Assembly: GCA_017989575.1 (NCBI GenBank)
Contig: JAGNPP010000029.1
Span: 1 to 15,214, forward strand
Origin: Chryseobacterium sp.
GTDB lineage: Bacteria; Bacteroidota; Bacteroidia; Flavobacteriales; Weeksellaceae
Direction of reading: 5' to 3'
DNA: 15,214 bases
The notes beneath the pieces are model-generated. The model worked only from the letters and a program-made list of their open reading frames with translations, made no database searches and was not told the DNA's origin. Of this stretch, positions 6,438-13,873 are shown piece by piece. The stretch's first letter is position 1, and every line of letters starts with the position of its first letter. A program made the position numbers and the translations under genes.

Positions 6438-7373
6438 TTAATTTTCGAAAAGTGCTGGTCTTTGTGTAATCTCGTGGTAGCAAACAGAATCTTCATCAAA
6501 AAAATGAAAAACCATGCTTTTTCTTGTTTTTTCTTTGTTGGTGTGTGGCTCTCCGCCGTGCAAAATGTTGGCATGCCAAATCAACATATCTCCTTTTTTA
6601 CATTCAAAAACTTCTTTTTGAAGATTCAGCTCTTTAATTTTTTCTTCCAGCATCACCTCATAACCTTTATGACCTTTGTTTCCCAGCATTATAGAATCAC
6701 CATCATTATCGTAATCTGAATTCATGTAATATGGTAATTTGTGACTTCCAGGATAATAATGAAGCGCACCTTGATCTGCTTGTACATCTTCCAATGCTAT
6801 CCAAACACCGATAAGTCCGCCTAGCGGAAAAGTTGTCATATGAATGCTGTCTGAGTGGGTTTTTTGTTGGCTCCCATTAATGAAATTGATACTTTGAAAA
6901 AGCTTGGTTTTGCCATCCATCAAAACATCTAAAAGCTTGAGTAATGATGGTTCCAAACCGATTTTTTTTATCAAAGCAGACTTATGAAGTGTAAACATTA
7001 ATTTGTTTCCATATTTGAATTCAATCTGTTTATTGTCCAACATTGCTTGAATTTCAGAATTGATTTGATCTGCTTCTTCTGGTGTGATGAAGTTTCTAAT
7101 CACAGTGTATCCTTTATCATAAAAGTGAATTAAACTTTCTTGATTTTCAACAGTTTGATTTTTAAAAAAATCTGTTTGTGAGATTGCTTCAGGATTTTCT
7201 TTTCTTACAAATTGCTTCTCTATACTTTTAAAATCTTTGCTTGAGATTGGAGAAAAGTAGCTTTTATTGATTTTATACTTTTTATAAAGTGGAATGTTAT
7301 GTTTTAATTTTTTCTTATTGAATATATTAAAAAATGCATAACTTAATTTACTGTTTTTTATTAAAGCAATCAT
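6438..7373 (-). CDS. Phytanoyl-CoA dioxygenase (PhyH) family Fe(II)/2-oxoglutarate oxygenase
   Basis: The protein has 311 residues. The facial triad is visible: H173 and D175 in KTHSDSIHM and the distal H272 in HANILHGGEPHT. R284 in KEKTRKSM is placed to bind the 2-oxoglutarate carboxylate. The core GVWIALEDVQADQGALHYYPGSHK is the standard PhyH jelly-roll stretch. Residues 1-60 are Lys/Asn/Phe-rich and not part of the fold. Such enzymes hydroxylate diverse small molecules; the substrate cannot be read from sequence, and a natural-product, lipid or amino-acid substrate is equally possible. The gene looks more AT-rich than its neighbours, especially its 5' part, which could mean acquisition by transfer. 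It is 49 bases after the Kef antiporter gene and 4 bases before the peptidase gene. Confidence 0.88.
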   Translation of the reverse strand: MIALIKNSKLSYAFFNIFNKKKLKHNIPLYKKYKINKSYFSPISSKDFKSIEKQFVRKENPEAISQTDFFKNQTVENQESLIHFYDKGYTVIRNFITPEEADQINSEIQAMLDNKQIEFKYGNKLMFTLHKSALIKKIGLEPSLLKLLDVLMDGKTKLFQSINFINGSQQKTHSDSIHMTTFPLGGLIGVWIALEDVQADQGALHYYPGSHKLPYYMNSDYDNDGDSIMLGNKGHKGYEVMLEEKIKELNLQKEVFECKKGDMLIWHANILHGGEPHTNKEKTRKSMVFHFFDEDSVCYHEITQRPALFEN

Positions 7374-7386
7374 TGGGAGTTTTTTT

Positions 7387-7394
7387 CAAATTTA
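7387..7394 (-). promoter_or_regulatory. -7 box for the PhyH-peptidase unit
   Basis: On the - strand TAAATTTG is an exact TAnnTTTG match and ends 13 bases before the ATG at 7373. A clear TTG at the -33 position is missing. It implies that the PhyH-peptidase pair can be transcribed independently of the Kef genes. Confidence 0.4.
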
Positions 7395-7420
7395 AAAAAA
7401 TATTAGTTAAGAAGGCTAAT
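7394..7420 (-). terminator. Weak terminator after the Kef antiporter gene
   Basis: On the - strand ATTAG and CTAAT form a 5-bp stem around a 9-base loop, followed by A and then seven T (the A run at 7394-7400). The stem is short, so read-through into the PhyH gene is likely. Confidence 0.35.
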
Positions 7421-7422
7421 TA

Positions 7423-9276
7423 TTACTTCTCCTCATCCTCCTCATCGCCACTCCAATGGTTTTCTTCGAAGGAAAGGCTGTCCAAGGCTAGCAATTCGGC
7501 TTCGCGCTCCAGAGATTCTCGGAGTGTGAAAGTAATCATATCTTTGTCTTTTTCTTTTGCCAATCTGCGGGTCATTGCTTTGTCTATGAGCATAAAACGC
7601 TTGCCCATTCTTCTGGCGGTGTACTTTCGCATTCCGTTTTCCTGGAGGATATCCACTGCCATATCTACAGCTGTTCCGAGGGTTTCTCGGTAGATATTGT
7701 TTACATTTTTGTTGAGGAAATCGTAGGCATCCAATCGGTTTTTGGCGCGAACGTAGATTTTTAGATTCGGATAATTTTCTTTGGCATAATCTACCAGGAA
7801 TTTATTTTTCTCGATGTCATCCAGACAAAGCACGAGCAATTCTGCCTCCTCGATTCCAGCAGACCTTAGCAAAGCAGGTTTTGTAGCATCGCCATAATAA
7901 ACGTTGAAGCCGTTGGAACGCAAAAGCGCGACTCTGTCCGGATCATTATCCAAAACGGTTGAGCGGATTCCGTTGGCTTTCAAAAGACGCCCCACTGTAC
8001 TTCCGAAAAATCCAAATCCAACGATGATGACTTTGCGTTGTTTGATGATGCCGAGTTCTACGTTTTCTTCATTTTTTTGTTTGATGAATCGGCTGTCCAA
8101 GATTTTTTCTTTGAAAATCAAAAGTAAAGGCGAAATACACATCGTGATGGCTACAATCGCCATTAATTCTGAGTTTGCCTGATAATCAATCAAATATAAA
8201 CTTGCGGCAAAATTGACCAAAACAAAAGCAAATTCTCCCACTTGTGATAATGCAAATGCGAGGAAAAAGCTCTGCTCATTATTCATCTTATAATATTTCC
8301 CGATCCCGAACAAAACCACCGCTTTTATAGCTAAAACTATGAACGCAGCAGAAAATATGAAAACGGGTTTGGACGCGATAATATCAAAATTAATGGTTGC
8401 ACCAACGCTTACAAAAAAAACGGCAAGCAACAAACCTTTGAACGGATCTATGGCGCTTTCCAATTCGTGGCGAAACTCGCTGTTTGCCAACATTACGCCT
8501 GCGATAAAAGCGCCTAGAGCGGGACTTAGATCTACAGAAATCATCAATTCTGAAACACCAATGACGAGGAATAATGAGGCGGCTGTCAAGAGTTCATTCA
8601 ATCCCGATTTTGAAACAAATCTTAGAAATGGCGTGAAAATGTACCGACCCAAAAGTATCAAGGCTATGACTGCAAAAATCACCATGAAGGGTTGCAGCCA
8701 TTCTGGAAGATATTGTAGCAAAATCTTCTCGTGTTCCGCCTGGGACAAAGCTTTTTGAGACTTAGACAGAAAAGGCAGAAGCGCCAAAATGGGAATCACA
8801 GCAATATCCTGAAAGAGTAAAATCGAAAATGAAGATTCGCCGCTGACGGTCCGGAAGAGATTTTTTTCTTTCAAAGTTTGCAACACAATCGCAGTGGATG
8901 ACATTGCAAAACACAAAGCAATGATGAATGATTTCTTGACTCCAAAACCCGCAATGTAAAATACGATGAAAATACCAACAATACTCAGCAACATCTGACT
9001 GAGACCAAGCCCCAGAATTCGTTTTCTGATTTGCCACAGCTTCTGTGGTTCCAGTTCCAATCCTACCAAAAACAAAAGCATTATCACACCCAATTCCGAT
9101 GCGTGCATAATATCCTCAACCCCACGACCCGTCAATTGTAAACAAAATGGACCGATGACAATCCCACCCAAGATGTAACCAATCACAGAGCTCAATCCCA
9201 ATTTTTTCCCCAGCGGAACCATAATAATGGCAGCGCCAAGAAAGATAAGAATCGTCATTGCAATAGAGTTTTCCAT
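7423..9276 (-). CDS. KefB/KefC-like monovalent cation:proton antiporter (CPA2) with RCK domain
   Basis: The protein has 617 residues, the usual KefB/KefC size. Residues 5-390 carry about 12 membrane helices of the Na+/H+ exchanger fold, with the family motif FQDIAVIP at 155-162 and the segments GLELEPQKLW and SPALGAFIAGVMLANSEFRHELE. Residues 414-530 form a TrkA-N/RCK Rossmann domain with the nucleotide loop GFGFFGSTVGR (420-430) and LDNDPDRV. The C-terminal tail is acidic (about 600-617). In E. coli, Kef systems are held closed by glutathione and opened by glutathione adducts to release K+ and acidify the cytosol during electrophile attack. Flavobacteria often lack glutathione, so the gating ligand here is open. 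The gene follows its flavodoxin-fold partner with a 1-base gap, a strong sign of a two-gene operon. Confidence 0.93.
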   Translation of the reverse strand: MENSIAMTILIFLGAAIIMVPLGKKLGLSSVIGYILGGIVIGPFCLQLTGRGVEDIMHASELGVIMLLFLVGLELEPQKLWQIRKRILGLGLSQMLLSIVGIFIVFYIAGFGVKKSFIIALCFAMSSTAIVLQTLKEKNLFRTVSGESSFSILLFQDIAVIPILALLPFLSKSQKALSQAEHEKILLQYLPEWLQPFMVIFAVIALILLGRYIFTPFLRFVSKSGLNELLTAASLFLVIGVSELMISVDLSPALGAFIAGVMLANSEFRHELESAIDPFKGLLLAVFFVSVGATINFDIIASKPVFIFSAAFIVLAIKAVVLFGIGKYYKMNNEQSFFLAFALSQVGEFAFVLVNFAASLYLIDYQANSELMAIVAITMCISPLLLIFKEKILDSRFIKQKNEENVELGIIKQRKVIIVGFGFFGSTVGRLLKANGIRSTVLDNDPDRVALLRSNGFNVYYGDATKPALLRSAGIEEAELLVLCLDDIEKNKFLVDYAKENYPNLKIYVRAKNRLDAYDFLNKNVNNIYRETLGTAVDMAVDILQENGMRKYTARRMGKRFMLIDKAMTRRLAKEKDKDMITFTLRESLEREAELLALDSLSFEENHWSGDEEDEEK

Positions 9277-9277
9277 C

Positions 9278-9802
9278 TTATTTTATATTGAGTATTTGGG
9301 ACAAATCATCGGAATGACTGTTCAGCTCTTCCTCTGTGAGATTATCCGCATTGTAAATGACATGAATTTTTTTGAGATCGATGTTGTTGACATTTAGGGA
9401 AACTTTAAGACCTAAAAGCAAGTCTTCCACCGGCGTTTTGAATTTGCCGTCTGGTGCATAGTTTTGATCTCTGCCTCCTACGGTTGTAATGATGAGTGCA
9501 TCTTTGCCATTCAGAATATTGAGTCCATTTTCTGCAATCCAGCGCATATCAAAAACCTCATCTATCCAAAGTTTCAGCAATGGTGGCAAGCCAAACCAAA
9601 TGAGTGGAAAGTGAAAAATAATCCTATCGTATTCCACAATTCTTTTTCTTTCCCGAAACGGCTGGATATGAAAATCAGGATAATCCTCGTACAAATCACG
9701 GAACGTAACATTGCCCAAACCCTTATAACTTTCTAACAATCTAACATTAGTGGTAGAATGTTCGAAATAGGGATGCGCAAAGAGAACCAGTGTTTTTTTC
9801 AA
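9278..9802 (-). CDS. KefF/KefG-like NAD(P)H oxidoreductase, flavodoxin fold
   Basis: The protein has 174 residues and belongs to the flavodoxin_2 (MdaB/KefG) group. Signature parts are MKKTLVLFAHPYFEHSTTN at the N-terminus (FMN phosphate loop), FHFPLIWFGLPPLLKLWIDEVF at residues 63-84, and GKDALIITTVGG at 99-110. KefF and KefG are peripheral quinone-reductase-type subunits that bind the Kef antiporter and are needed for full activity. The direct 1-base spacing to the antiporter gene supports the same role here. The start codon is TTG (9802-9800): the MKKTLVLFAHP start matches the family exactly and no in-frame ATG or GTG lies just upstream. A weak start codon on the first gene of the pair may keep the reductase level low. 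Confidence 0.9.
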   Translation of the reverse strand: MKKTLVLFAHPYFEHSTTNVRLLESYKGLGNVTFRDLYEDYPDFHIQPFRERKRIVEYDRIIFHFPLIWFGLPPLLKLWIDEVFDMRWIAENGLNILNGKDALIITTVGGRDQNYAPDGKFKTPVEDLLLGLKVSLNVNNIDLKKIHVIYNADNLTEEELNSHSDDLSQILNIK

Positions 9803-9820
9803 AGAGAAATACGATTTTCG

Positions 9821-9851
9821 TAAATATAGTGATTTTCTGTTTTAATGTCAA
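9821..9851 (-). promoter_or_regulatory. Promoter of the Kef operon
   Basis: On the - strand TTGACA (complement of 9846-9851) is followed after 17 more bases by TATATTTA (complement of 9821-9828), a one-mismatch TAnnTTTG box. TTG to -7 spacing is 20 bases. The RNA would start near 9815, leaving about 10-15 bases before the TTG start codon at 9802. Confidence 0.5.
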
Positions 9852-9958
9852 GATTAAATTCTATGAAAACTATATTATTTTTTCTAAAATTTAATTAACA
9901 ATAAAATAATTCTACGTTAACAAAGCCTTATTAGTTCTCATTTTCAAGCAATTTGCCT

Positions 9959-9966
9959 TATATTTG
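9959..9966 (+). promoter_or_regulatory. -7 box for the surface-protein pair
   Basis: TATATTTG is an exact TAnnTTTG match, 34 bases before the ATG at 10001. No convincing TTG is present 17-23 bases upstream. The short sequence TTGTAACAA at 9992-10000 just before the ATG is a small near-palindrome of unclear meaning. Confidence 0.45.
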
Positions 9967-10000
9967 CGCCTAAACACATAATAATCAGTTATTGTAACAA

Positions 10001-11453
10001 ATGCTTCAAAAATATAAATATCTTTTCGCATTATTCTATTTCTCTTCTGTAATATGGTCTTCTTTTTATTCTCAGCGGGTGGATTATATCTATACTAATT
10101 TCAATGGATATTGGAATACAAGTATGACCATCTGTTCCCATTAACAATGATAGCGAACTTTTAGGTTTTCGATACAATAATGGCACAATAACGCGGGTCT
10201 ACTCTACTGGTGTTAACAATTCGATTTTAAGCAATAATGGTGTCACGTTTCAAAACACAAGATTCCGATCTTTGCCTATTAAAGATGTAAAGTTCCCAGG
10301 AAATGCTGCAGGCGCACCCAACTCCGGTCCCGGCGGACCATTTTTATTTGCCTTTGCTTCTGCCATTGATGGAAATGTGAATCAAGCGCTTACACCGCCT
10401 TTTACTTTTCCCGATTACAAAATATCCGCTGCATTGAACAGAGGAATTCAAGGAATGGGACTTGGCTCTGCATTGACCAATGTACCTTCCACTACTCCGT
10501 TTGAATTCACACTTCAAAACTACCTTAATCCTTTAAAAATAAACGACGGAATCCCTGATCTTTTTTTCACTCAGCAAGCAGATCCAGGCACCAATGGCTT
10601 TGATGAAGTTTGGTTCGAAGATGCCGGTGGGGCTATGGTTGGAAGTATTGTCACCATTAATTTCTCATCAAACACACAGAATCCTTCTGTAGGAAAATGG
10701 AATATGGACTTTTATGAAATCAAGGCCAACACACCAGTCTGGAACACCAATGGCGTGCGGGACATTCGGCTTTTTGCTGTGGACATCACTTCCTTTGGCA
10801 TCAATACTGGCAATTATAGTTCTGTAAAAACCCTTAAATACCGTTTCAACGGTCAAAGTGATCCGGGAATCCTAGCTTACAACGAAGAGTCTTTTACTTT
10901 TTTCTTGGCTAATGATGATTTTGCCACCACCAATCCAAATACTTCTGTCAGCATTCCGGTTCTGAACAACGACTTGTACAACTCTGCAAACCCTTTGACA
11001 CTGACGATCTTTACACCTCCAACAGAGGGAACAGCGGTCGTTTCCGGCAATAATATCATTTTCACCGCAGCAACAAATACACAAACCAATAATGTGGTCA
11101 CTTTTGAATATCAGATTTGCGATGGAACACAATGCGACAATGCATTAGTAACGGTAACGATCCCTGGAGGCTACTGCACAAAACCGTTCAACAACACCGC
11201 TAGTGCCAATGCTACAAAAGTCGGAATCAATACGCAAGCTTCTACCGCTGATAACTGGCCACAAAACATTCCCAACGGCTTCATCGCTTTGGAATCTCAA
11301 AATAAAGGATTGGTAATCACCCGAACGACCGCGGCAGCCATTCCCGTAGCAAACCGAGTAGAAGGAATGCTAATTTACGACACAGCAGATAATTGTATAA
11401 AACTTTATAACGGATCCATTTGGCGTTGCATCCAAAGAATCTGTATTGACTGA
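10001..11453 (+). pseudogene. Exported surface protein with Ig-like repeat, frameshifted near its N-terminus
   Basis: An ATG at 10001 begins a signal peptide (MLQKYKYLFALFYFSSVIWSS, cleavage near FYSQ, residue 25), but the frame stops at TAA 10142-10144 after 47 codons. The +1 frame is open from 10128 to the TGA at 11451-11453. Dropping one base at about 10128-10131 joins NTSMT to SVPINNDSELLGFRYNN and restores 483 residues. Without correction the first ATG is at 10272, giving 393 residues and no signal. Residues about 26-300 form a large Gly/Asn-rich extracellular domain of unknown type. Residues about 302-388 (ANDDFATTNPNTSVSIPVLNND onward) match a cadherin/Ig-like Big_9 or 'VCBS' repeat. 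The last 50 residues carry a short module, GMLIYDTADNCIKLYNGSIW, also present in the next gene. It is probably an adhesin-like or matrix protein. No T9SS sorting domain is evident. Confidence 0.75.
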
Positions 11454-11455
11454 TT

Positions 11456-11953
11456 ATGAAGAAAGCCTTACCAATAATTTCGATTTTCATATTTTCCGGA
11501 CATTACCAATCACAAGTTGCCATTAGCAAGTCGCCTAATAATACAGGTGCCATTTTGGATTTTGCCACCGGAACCACAAACGGAATCATCCTTTCTGCAG
11601 TCACGAGTCTGCCTGCAAATCCTGCCAACGGTACTTTTGTAGTAAACAAAGCTGACCTGCAGGTAAAAATGAGACAAAACAATACTTGGGTCAATATGAG
11701 CAGTCCCGGCGATCTATCAAAAGTTGCACAGAACTCAAGTCCCGAAGTAGGAAATGGTGTTATCATCGGGAGCAACACGTCCTCTGCGAGTGGCGTTTTG
11801 ATTTTGGAAGCGACAGACAAAGCGTTGGTCTTGCCTAGAATTGCTTCACCTCAAACCAATGTCAGAAGTCCCTATCCTGGAATGATCTGTTATGATACAG
11901 CATCAAAATCTGTTGCTGTTTTTGACGGAAAAGTTTGGAATTTTTGGAGATAA
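11456..11953 (+). CDS. Small exported protein with two copies of a surface module
   Basis: The protein has 165 residues with a signal peptide (MKKALPIISIFIFSGHYQSQ, cleavage near 20). Two copies of one motif are visible: residues about 42-82 (NGIILSAVTSLPANPANGTF, ending NNTWVNM) and 121-164 (KALVLPRIASPQTNVRSPYP, then GMICYDTASKSVAVFDGKVWNFW). The second is clearly related to the C-terminus of the preceding protein (KGLVITRTTAAAIP, then GMLIYDTADNCIKLYNGSIW). Modules of this kind are common at the ends of flavobacterial exported proteins, sometimes next to tail-fibre-like repeats; the function is not known. The ATG lies 2 bases after the preceding stop, so the pair is one transcript and may make one surface structure. 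A terminator follows directly. Confidence 0.85.
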   Translation: MKKALPIISIFIFSGHYQSQVAISKSPNNTGAILDFATGTTNGIILSAVTSLPANPANGTFVVNKADLQVKMRQNNTWVNMSSPGDLSKVAQNSSPEVGNGVIIGSNTSSASGVLILEATDKALVLPRIASPQTNVRSPYPGMICYDTASKSVAVFDGKVWNFWR

Positions 11954-11955
11954 AA

Positions 11956-11985
11956 AAAGTCAAAACTCAATTGAATTTTGACTTT
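11956..11985. terminator. Bidirectional terminator between convergent units
   Basis: AAAGTCAAAA (11956-11965) and TTTTGACTTT (11976-11985) form a perfect 10-bp stem with a 10-base loop. An A run (11952-11958) on one side and an AT/T run on the other make it work for the surface-protein transcript and for the - strand lemA-TPM operon, which ends at 12005. Confidence 0.85.
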
Positions 11986-12004
11986 AAATTTTTATTAATG
12001 TAAT

Positions 12005-12796
12005 CTACCAGCCACCAGAAGCACCGCCGCCGCCGAAACTTCCGCCGCCGCCAAAGCCTCCGAAACCGCCGCCACTGCTTCCACCTCCAAATCCGCCACC
12101 GCCAAAACTGCCTGGGAATGGGAAGAATCCGCCTCGGTATCTTCGGTTTCCTTTTCGGGAAAGTGTGTAATCATCATCGTCGTCATTTCCTCGGTTGTTA
12201 CCATTCATAATGCTTATCAGAATGATGATGATAATGACAATCAGAACAATACTACCAATACTGATGCCGCCTTCGCTATTTTTCTTTTTTGCAATCGGTT
12301 TGAATTTCCCTTGGACGGCTTCCATTATTGCAGAAGTTCCTCGATCTATTCCGTTGTACCATTCTCCTTTTTTGAAACTTGGCGTCACAAGATAATCCAA
12401 AATCTGACCAGCCACAGAAGCTGTCAAATATTGCTCAACGGCACGACCTTGTTGGATGGACATTGTTCTATCTTCAGTCGCAATCAGGAAAACGACACCA
12501 TTGTCAACACCTTTTTGTCCGATTCCCCATTTCTCGCCATACATTGTTGCTAGGTAATTGACATCTTCGCCACTTGTGGTCGGAAGAATAATGACCTCGA
12601 TTTCTGTAGAAGTAGAATCGGAGAATTTGATTAATTTTTGATTCAGCGCATCTTTTTCAGATTCCGAGAGTAATCCTGCTTTATCATAAACAGGATACAA
12701 AACGGCAGGTTTTTCCGGCACCAACTGAGCTTTGGAAAATAATCCAAAAACTAAGAATAATGCGAAAATATATCGTTTAAGAGAAGCTGAGATCAT
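12005..12796 (-). CDS. TPM domain membrane protein with glycine-rich tail (YgcG-like)
   Basis: The frame opens at 12808; the second ATG at 12796 is chosen because it begins a clean signal peptide (MISASLKRYIFALFLVFGLFSKAQ). This gives 263 residues (267 from the first ATG). The TPM domain spans residues about 30-150 (VYDKAGLLSESEKDALNQKL, ILPTTSGEDVNYLATMYGEK, GVDNGVVFLIATEDRTMSIQ). A membrane helix follows at about 178-198 (IVLIVIIIIILISIMNG), then a DDDDD stretch, a basic patch and a tail of Gly, Ser and Phe repeats ending SGGGGASGGW-like. The TPM domain thus faces the periplasm. TPM proteins include Psb32 of photosystem II repair; in heterotrophs the role is unclear. It overlaps the preceding TPM gene by 20 bases (32 from the first ATG) and is last in the lemA operon. 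The GGN-rich tail makes a local GC-rich patch at 12008-12120. Confidence 0.9.
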   Translation of the reverse strand: MISASLKRYIFALFLVFGLFSKAQLVPEKPAVLYPVYDKAGLLSESEKDALNQKLIKFSDSTSTEIEVIILPTTSGEDVNYLATMYGEKWGIGQKGVDNGVVFLIATEDRTMSIQQGRAVEQYLTASVAGQILDYLVTPSFKKGEWYNGIDRGTSAIMEAVQGKFKPIAKKKNSEGGISIGSIVLIVIIIIILISIMNGNNRGNDDDDDYTLSRKGNRRYRGGFFPFPGSFGGGGFGGGSSGGGFGGFGGGGSFGGGGASGGW

Positions 12797-13205
12797 TGGG
12801 TAGTTCATTGATATTTTCCCCTTCGAAAGGGAAATATTTTTTCAGTTCGAAGCCTGTTTTCAGGATAGCTTCTTTTAGTCCGTTGTGGTAATTTTCTTTA
12901 GCAAATTCAGCTGTGATCTCATCGTGAAGCGTGTCCCAAAAAGATTGTTTCACTTTTTTATGAATGCCTTCGTCGCCGATAATTGTGAGATAATGCTGTT
13001 CAAAATTCACATAGAACAAAACAGCATTTCTCTCCTTGGTATTGTGCATTTCCAAAGATTGGAAAATACTGAAAGCTTTTTTCGCAAAGTTATCTAAACC
13101 CGTAGAATCTATGTGCACACGAATCTCACCGGAAGAGTGGTCTTCAGCTAATTTGATGGCTTCCACGAGGGAAGCCATCTCTGTATTTGTAAGAAAGTGA
13201 TTCAT
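12777..13205 (-). CDS. Soluble TPM domain protein
   Basis: The protein has 142 residues made of a single TPM domain (about 8-130), with LVEAIKLAEDHSSGEIRVHIDS at the N-terminal strand-helix unit, NAVLFYVNFEQHYLTIIGDEGIH in the core, and a helix-rich end. No signal peptide or membrane segment is seen, so it is expected in the cytosol, in contrast to its neighbour. The start codon overlaps the lemA stop codon by one base (TAATG), and its 3' end overlaps the next TPM gene. The lemA-TPM-TPM order is a recurring cluster in Bacteroidota. Function is unknown. A metal-dependent phosphatase activity has been claimed for some TPM proteins; this is not testable from the sequence. Confidence 0.9.
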   Translation of the reverse strand: MNHFLTNTEMASLVEAIKLAEDHSSGEIRVHIDSTGLDNFAKKAFSIFQSLEMHNTKERNAVLFYVNFEQHYLTIIGDEGIHKKVKQSFWDTLHDEITAEFAKENYHNGLKEAILKTGFELKKYFPFEGENINELPNDLSFS

Positions 13206-13804
13206 TATTCTGAGAAAACACTAGGTGCGTTTGCTGATCCTTCTGTTGCTTTGAACGTTGGTTTCGTTTTAAATTTTGGAAAGAATGCTGCTACGATATT
13301 TCCCGGAAAAGTTTCCACAAGATTGTTGAAAGCTGTCACGGAACCGTTGTAATAAACAGTTTCTGAACGGATGCTGTTCTCAATCGCTGTGTATTCTCTC
13401 TGAAAATTAATGTATTGTTGATCTGCTTTTAAATCAGGATATTTTTCTACAACCATTAGCAATTTTCCTAATGCTCCACTCAATTGCCCTTGCGCTTGTT
13501 GGAATTTTGCCATATCAGCTTCTGTCATATTTGTAGGATCTACATTGACAGCAGTTGCTTTGGATCTTGCTTCTACAACTTGCGTGAGAGTTTCCTGCTC
13601 AAATTTTGCATACGATTTTACAGTTCTTTCCAAGTTAGGAATCAAGTTCGCACGTTTTTGATAAACCGTTTCTACATTTGCCCATTTTTCCAGAACGTCG
13701 TTATTCGCCTGAACCATAGGATTATACCTACCTGCTACCCAGAAAACGACTAGCGCTATTAATCCTAAAATTACGGCTACTACAATACAACCTTTACCTT
13801 TCAT
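13205..13804 (-). CDS. lemA: LemA family protein
   Basis: The protein has 199 residues, standard length. A single N-terminal membrane helix (about 5-26, CIVVAVILGLIALVVFWVAG) is followed by the LemA helical bundle. The signature RYNPMVQANNDVLEKWANVETVYQKRANLIPNLERTV is at about 26-62, and FQREYTAIENSIRSETVYYNGSV with NNLVETFPGNIVA are further on. The protein is probably anchored in the inner membrane with most of its mass outside the cytosol. LemA proteins are widespread but of undefined biochemistry; in Bacteroidota they sit beside TPM proteins, as here. It is first in a three-gene overlapping operon. Confidence 0.93.
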   Translation of the reverse strand: MKGKGCIVVAVILGLIALVVFWVAGRYNPMVQANNDVLEKWANVETVYQKRANLIPNLERTVKSYAKFEQETLTQVVEARSKATAVNVDPTNMTEADMAKFQQAQGQLSGALGKLLMVVEKYPDLKADQQYINFQREYTAIENSIRSETVYYNGSVTAFNNLVETFPGNIVAAFFPKFKTKPTFKATEGSANAPSVFSE

Positions 13805-13835
13805 AGTTTGATGTGTTTTAAAAATTTAATTAAAC

Positions 13836-13843
13836 CAAATATA
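13836..13843 (-). promoter_or_regulatory. -7 box for the lemA-TPM operon
   Basis: On the - strand TATATTTG is an exact TAnnTTTG match, 31 bases before the ATG at 13804. No clear -33 TTG is present in the right window. Confidence 0.45.
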
Positions 13844-13849
13844 CAAATT

Positions 13850-13873
13850 AAATAAAACCGTAATGTTTTATTT
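13850..13873 (-). terminator. Possible weak terminator overlapping the mazG stop
   Basis: AAATAAAAC (13850-13858) and GTTTTATTT (13865-13873) form a 9-bp AT-rich stem with a 6-base loop. The stem includes the mazG stop codon (13868-13870). The following - strand sequence is T-rich but not a clean T run. Confidence 0.4.

Noticed and set aside
6434..6574. N-terminal extension of the peptidase reading frame upstream of 6433
   Set aside because: It lies wholly within the PhyH-type gene. The methionine at 6433 begins a good signal peptide and is only 4 bases after the PhyH stop.
6108..6719. A 203-codon + strand frame across the peptidase start and the PhyH 3' end
   Set aside because: It is antisense to two real genes, and its Phe-rich sequence is the reverse of Glu/Lys-rich coding sequence.
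9902..10000. Possible riboswitch or long leader before the surface-protein gene
   Set aside because: The exact TAnnTTTG box at 9959 leaves only about 28 bases of leader, too short for a structured riboswitch.
12008..12120. GCC/CCG-rich triplet stretch resembling a microsatellite
   Set aside because: It is explained by the glycine-rich C-terminal tail of the TPM membrane protein on the - strand.
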